Below are positions 7,379 to 8,688 of a stretch of 8,688 nucleotides of DNA, piece after piece. Numbering within the stretch: position 1 is the first letter of the stretch; each line of letters starts with the position of its first letter. Made by a program: the position numbers and the translations under genes. Source of the DNA: Desulfobacterales bacterium (lineage in GTDB: Bacteria > Desulfobacterota > DSM-4660 > Desulfatiglandales > Desulfatiglandaceae); contig JAIOSR010000169.1 in NCBI GenBank assembly GCA_021107495.1, positions 1 to 8,688 of the forward strand, in the 5' to 3' direction. The notes under the pieces were generated by a model. The model was given only the letters and a program-made list of their open reading frames with translations, did not search any database and was not told the origin of the DNA.

Positions 7379-8153
7379 CAAAAGGATCATACCCTGTCTC
7401 GACGTGAGGGACGGGAAAACCACCAAGGGTATCAAGTTTAAAGAAAACGTGGATATCGGTGATCCGGTGGACATGGCCAGGTTCTATTACGAACAGGGTG
7501 CGGATGAGATTGTCTTTTATGATATTACCGCCTCCAGTGACCGGCGGGACATAATGATAGATGTTGTTCGCCGCGTGGCCGAGGAGATTTTCATCCCCTT
7601 TTCCGTGGGCGGGGGCATCAGGACCATAGAGGATATGCGGGCTGTACTTTTGGCCGGCGCGGAAAAGGTGAGCGTCAACAGTGCAGCGATCAAAGAGCCA
7701 AAGATACTTTCGCATGGGTCCACGGCATTCGGGAGCCAGTGCATTGTCCTCGGTATGGACGTCAAAAGGGTTGCAGCCTCCAAAAGCATTCCATCCGGTT
7801 ATGAGATGGTCATAAACGGAGGGAGGACATATACGGGCATTGACGCCCTTTTCTGGGCAAAAGAGGGAGAGCGTTTGGGGGCAGGCGAAATTTGCCTGAA
7901 TTCCATTGATGCGGACGGCACACAGGATGGTTATGAATTGACCCTTACCTCACTTATTTCCGAAAATGTAAATATCACGGTCATTGCTTCCGGCGGCGCG
8001 GGAAACATAGATCACATGTATGATGCGTTCACAAAGGGCAAGGCGGATGCGGCCCTGATCGCGTCCATTGTTCACTACGGGACTTACACTATAAAAGAAA
8101 TAAAGGAAAACCTGCATGCAAGGGGAGTGAAGGTGCGAAGGACGTGGGAATAA
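7371..8153 (+). CDS. hisF: Imidazole glycerol phosphate synthase, cyclase subunit
   Basis: Beta/alpha-barrel cyclase that combines PRFAR with ammonia from HisH, giving imidazole glycerol phosphate for histidine and AICAR for purines. The catalytic aspartates are Asp11 (IIPCLDV) and Asp130 (LGMDVKR), the same positions as in the well-studied Thermotoga enzyme. Phosphate-binding glycines appear at VGGGIR (79-84) and ASGGAG (206-211), and DITAS lies at 51-55. The length of 260 residues is normal. The start ATG lies inside the end of hisH, with GGGACGG (7358-7364) just upstream as a plausible ribosome site. Wording such as KTTKGIKF and CLNSIDADGT marks a sub-branch that, from memory, is common in Desulfobacterota. 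No defects are visible. Confidence 0.97.
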   Translation: MLSKRIIPCLDVRDGKTTKGIKFKENVDIGDPVDMARFYYEQGADEIVFYDITASSDRRDIMIDVVRRVAEEIFIPFSVGGGIRTIEDMRAVLLAGAEKVSVNSAAIKEPKILSHGSTAFGSQCIVLGMDVKRVAASKSIPSGYEMVINGGRTYTGIDALFWAKEGERLGAGEICLNSIDADGTQDGYELTLTSLISENVNITVIASGGAGNIDHMYDAFTKGKADAALIASIVHYGTYTIKEIKENLHARGVKVRRTWE

Positions 8154-8167
8154 CAGTAAGGCGCAGG

Positions 8168-8195
8168 CAGTCCGCAGTACACAGTAAGCAGTAGA
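8168..8195. repeat. Tandem CAGTNNN heptad repeats after hisF
   Basis: Four exact-phase heptads of the form CAGTNNN run head to tail (CAGTCCG, CAGTACA, CAGTAAG, CAGTAGA). Degenerate GTAAG and CAGT pieces continue to about 8208. They begin 14 bases after the hisF stop. Heptameric arrays like this occur in spacers of some bacteria; their function is unknown. Confidence 0.6.
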
Positions 8196-8219
8196 GTAAG
8201 AGTTCAGTTATCTTTTCTT

Positions 8220-8281
8220 GACAGGATTAACGAGATGAACTGGATTAGTTTTATCATGTAAATCAGAATACATATCCTGTT
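8220..8281. repeat. ACAGGAT palindromic repeat, first degenerate copy
   Basis: ACAGGAT (8221-8227) is the exact reverse complement of ATCCTGT (8274-8280). Between them lie weaker matching pieces, CTGGATT (8240-8246) against AATCAG (8261-8266). The copy is degenerate compared with the idealised ACAGGATTA-type palindrome that I recall from many bacterial spacers. No T tract of useful length follows at once. Confidence 0.5.
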
Positions 8282-8387
8282 TTGACACAATTTTTTATTG
8301 GACTGTTCACATTCACATAATAGAAATTACAGTTATTTGGTCAATTTTTATCAGAAATGCCCGGGAAAACGGATACTGTTGAAATAT

Positions 8388-8444
8388 AGGATTTATAAAA
8401 GGATATACAGGACACAGAAATCATGTTTATCCTGTTATCCTGTC
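8388..8444. repeat. ACAGGAT palindromic repeat, second copy
   Basis: The right arm holds two perfect tandem 8-mers, TATCCTGT (8428-8435 and 8436-8443). The left arm (8400-8412) pairs with 8430-8441 as 12 base pairs with one bulged T at 8406 and a 17-base loop. The ACAGGA/TCCTGT core is shared with the copy at 8220-8281, so both belong to one repeat family. Confidence 0.55.
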
Positions 8445-8455
8445 TAAAGTTTTTT
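8400..8455 (+). terminator. Possible terminator formed by the second palindromic repeat
   Basis: The 12-base-pair stem (8400-8412 with 8430-8441) is followed, after 8 bases, by six T (8450-8455). It sits about 250 bases after hisF and 67 bases before carA. The gap between stem and T tract and the large loop make this a weak candidate. If real, it would separate hisHF from carA transcription. Confidence 0.25.
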
Positions 8456-8473
8456 GTTAAGTGTGCTATTACG

Positions 8474-8494
8474 CAGTGAGGAGTAAGCAAGAGG
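8474..8494. repeat. Second, degenerate heptad block before carA
   Basis: CAGTGAG, GAGTAAG and CAAGAGG follow each other in 7-base steps, resembling the CAGTNNN heptads at 8168-8195. The two blocks bracket the two ACAGGAT palindromes, and this one ends 27 bases before the carA start. It is degenerate enough that chance is possible. Confidence 0.35.
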
Positions 8495-8521
8495 CGGGGT
8501 TTGGAGAGCAAGGCTGAGACA

Positions 8522-8688
8522 ATGAAAGCGATTTTGGCTTTAGAAGACGGCACCATATTCACCGGTCGTTCCTTTACCGGTCATGGTGAAACAGTAGGTG
8601 AGGTGGTTTTTAATACCAGCATGTCCGGGTATCAGGAAATCCTGACAGATCCTTCCTACTGCGGCCAGATGGTGACGATGACCTACCC
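8522..8688 (+). CDS. carA: Carbamoyl-phosphate synthase small subunit, 5' part
   Basis: The first 55 codons are present and the gene continues past the right edge. The opening MKAILALEDGT and the block VVFNTSMSGYQEILTDPSY (residues 28-46) are highly characteristic of CarA. By family knowledge the full protein of about 370-390 residues hydrolyses glutamine and feeds ammonia to CarB, making carbamoyl phosphate for arginine and pyrimidines. The catalytic Cys-His-Glu of the C-terminal class I amidotransferase domain lies outside the window. The start is supported by AAGG (8510-8513) 8 bases before the ATG. The 368-base repeat-filled spacer suggests transcription separate from hisHF, though no clear promoter was found. 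Confidence 0.95.
   Translation, partial: MKAILALEDGTIFTGRSFTGHGETVGEVVFNTSMSGYQEILTDPSYCGQMVTMTY

Noticed and set aside
7269..7715. A 148-residue - strand open frame across hisH and hisF
   Set aside because: It is antisense to two well-supported genes and has no family resemblance.
6743..8153. HisHF as an O-antigen amidotransferase pair rather than histidine biosynthesis
   Set aside because: HisF keeps the canonical DITAS, Asp11 and Asp130 features of the histidine enzyme, and no sugar-modifying genes are nearby.
8282..8321. TTGACA (8282-8287) and CATAAT (8316-8321) as a carA promoter
   Set aside because: The spacing between the two hexamers is 28 bases, far from the required 16-18.
8341..8562. 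A 73-residue open frame on the - strand across the carA start
   Set aside because: It crosses the palindromic repeat and the carA start region, and its protein has no recognisable motif.

Overview
The window reads as a stretch of bacterial chromosome carrying nitrogen-assimilation and biosynthesis housekeeping genes. All five recognisable genes lie on the + strand: gltB and gltD (glutamate synthase large and small subunits), hisH and hisF (imidazole glycerol phosphate synthase), and the first 55 codons of carA (carbamoyl-phosphate synthase small subunit), which runs off the right edge. Protein wording, moderate GC content and the type of intergenic repeats (CAGTNNN heptads, ACAGGAT palindromes, ACTTTAG-type arrays) suggest Desulfobacterota (the former Deltaproteobacteria, sulfate-reducer-like). 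That placement rests on memory of similar sequences and was not tested.

Layout. Positions 1-436 are a gene-free leader. They hold a good sigma70-like promoter (192-220), an intrinsic-terminator-like hairpin with a seven-T tract (288-330), and short mutually exclusive hairpins around a GGAGG sequence (388-408). Three copies of AAATATATG straddle the possible gltB starts. gltB (437-5020) and gltD (5048-6457) are 27 bases apart and are probably one operon. Positions 6458-6742 have no gene but contain an imperfect inverted-repeat element (6529-6650) whose left arm is two tandem 17-base units. hisH (6743-7378) and hisF (7371-8153) overlap by 8 bases. Positions 8154-8521 have no gene and are largely degenerate repeats: CAGTNNN heptads at both ends and two ACAGGAT/ATCCTGT palindromes. 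carA begins at 8522.

How the genes work together. GltBD turns 2-oxoglutarate plus glutamine into two glutamates. HisHF uses glutamine to build the imidazole ring of histidine and releases AICAR. CarA supplies ammonia from glutamine for carbamoyl phosphate (arginine and pyrimidines). All three enzymes draw on the amide nitrogen of glutamine, through one class II amidotransferase domain (GltB) and two class I types (HisH; CarA by family). Every catalytic residue checked in the four complete genes is present, and none looks broken.

I do not see a new enzyme system here. The least explained parts are the structured gltB leader and the layered repeats in the two spacers. Those readings come from manual pairing only, without folding energies or comparison with other genomes.
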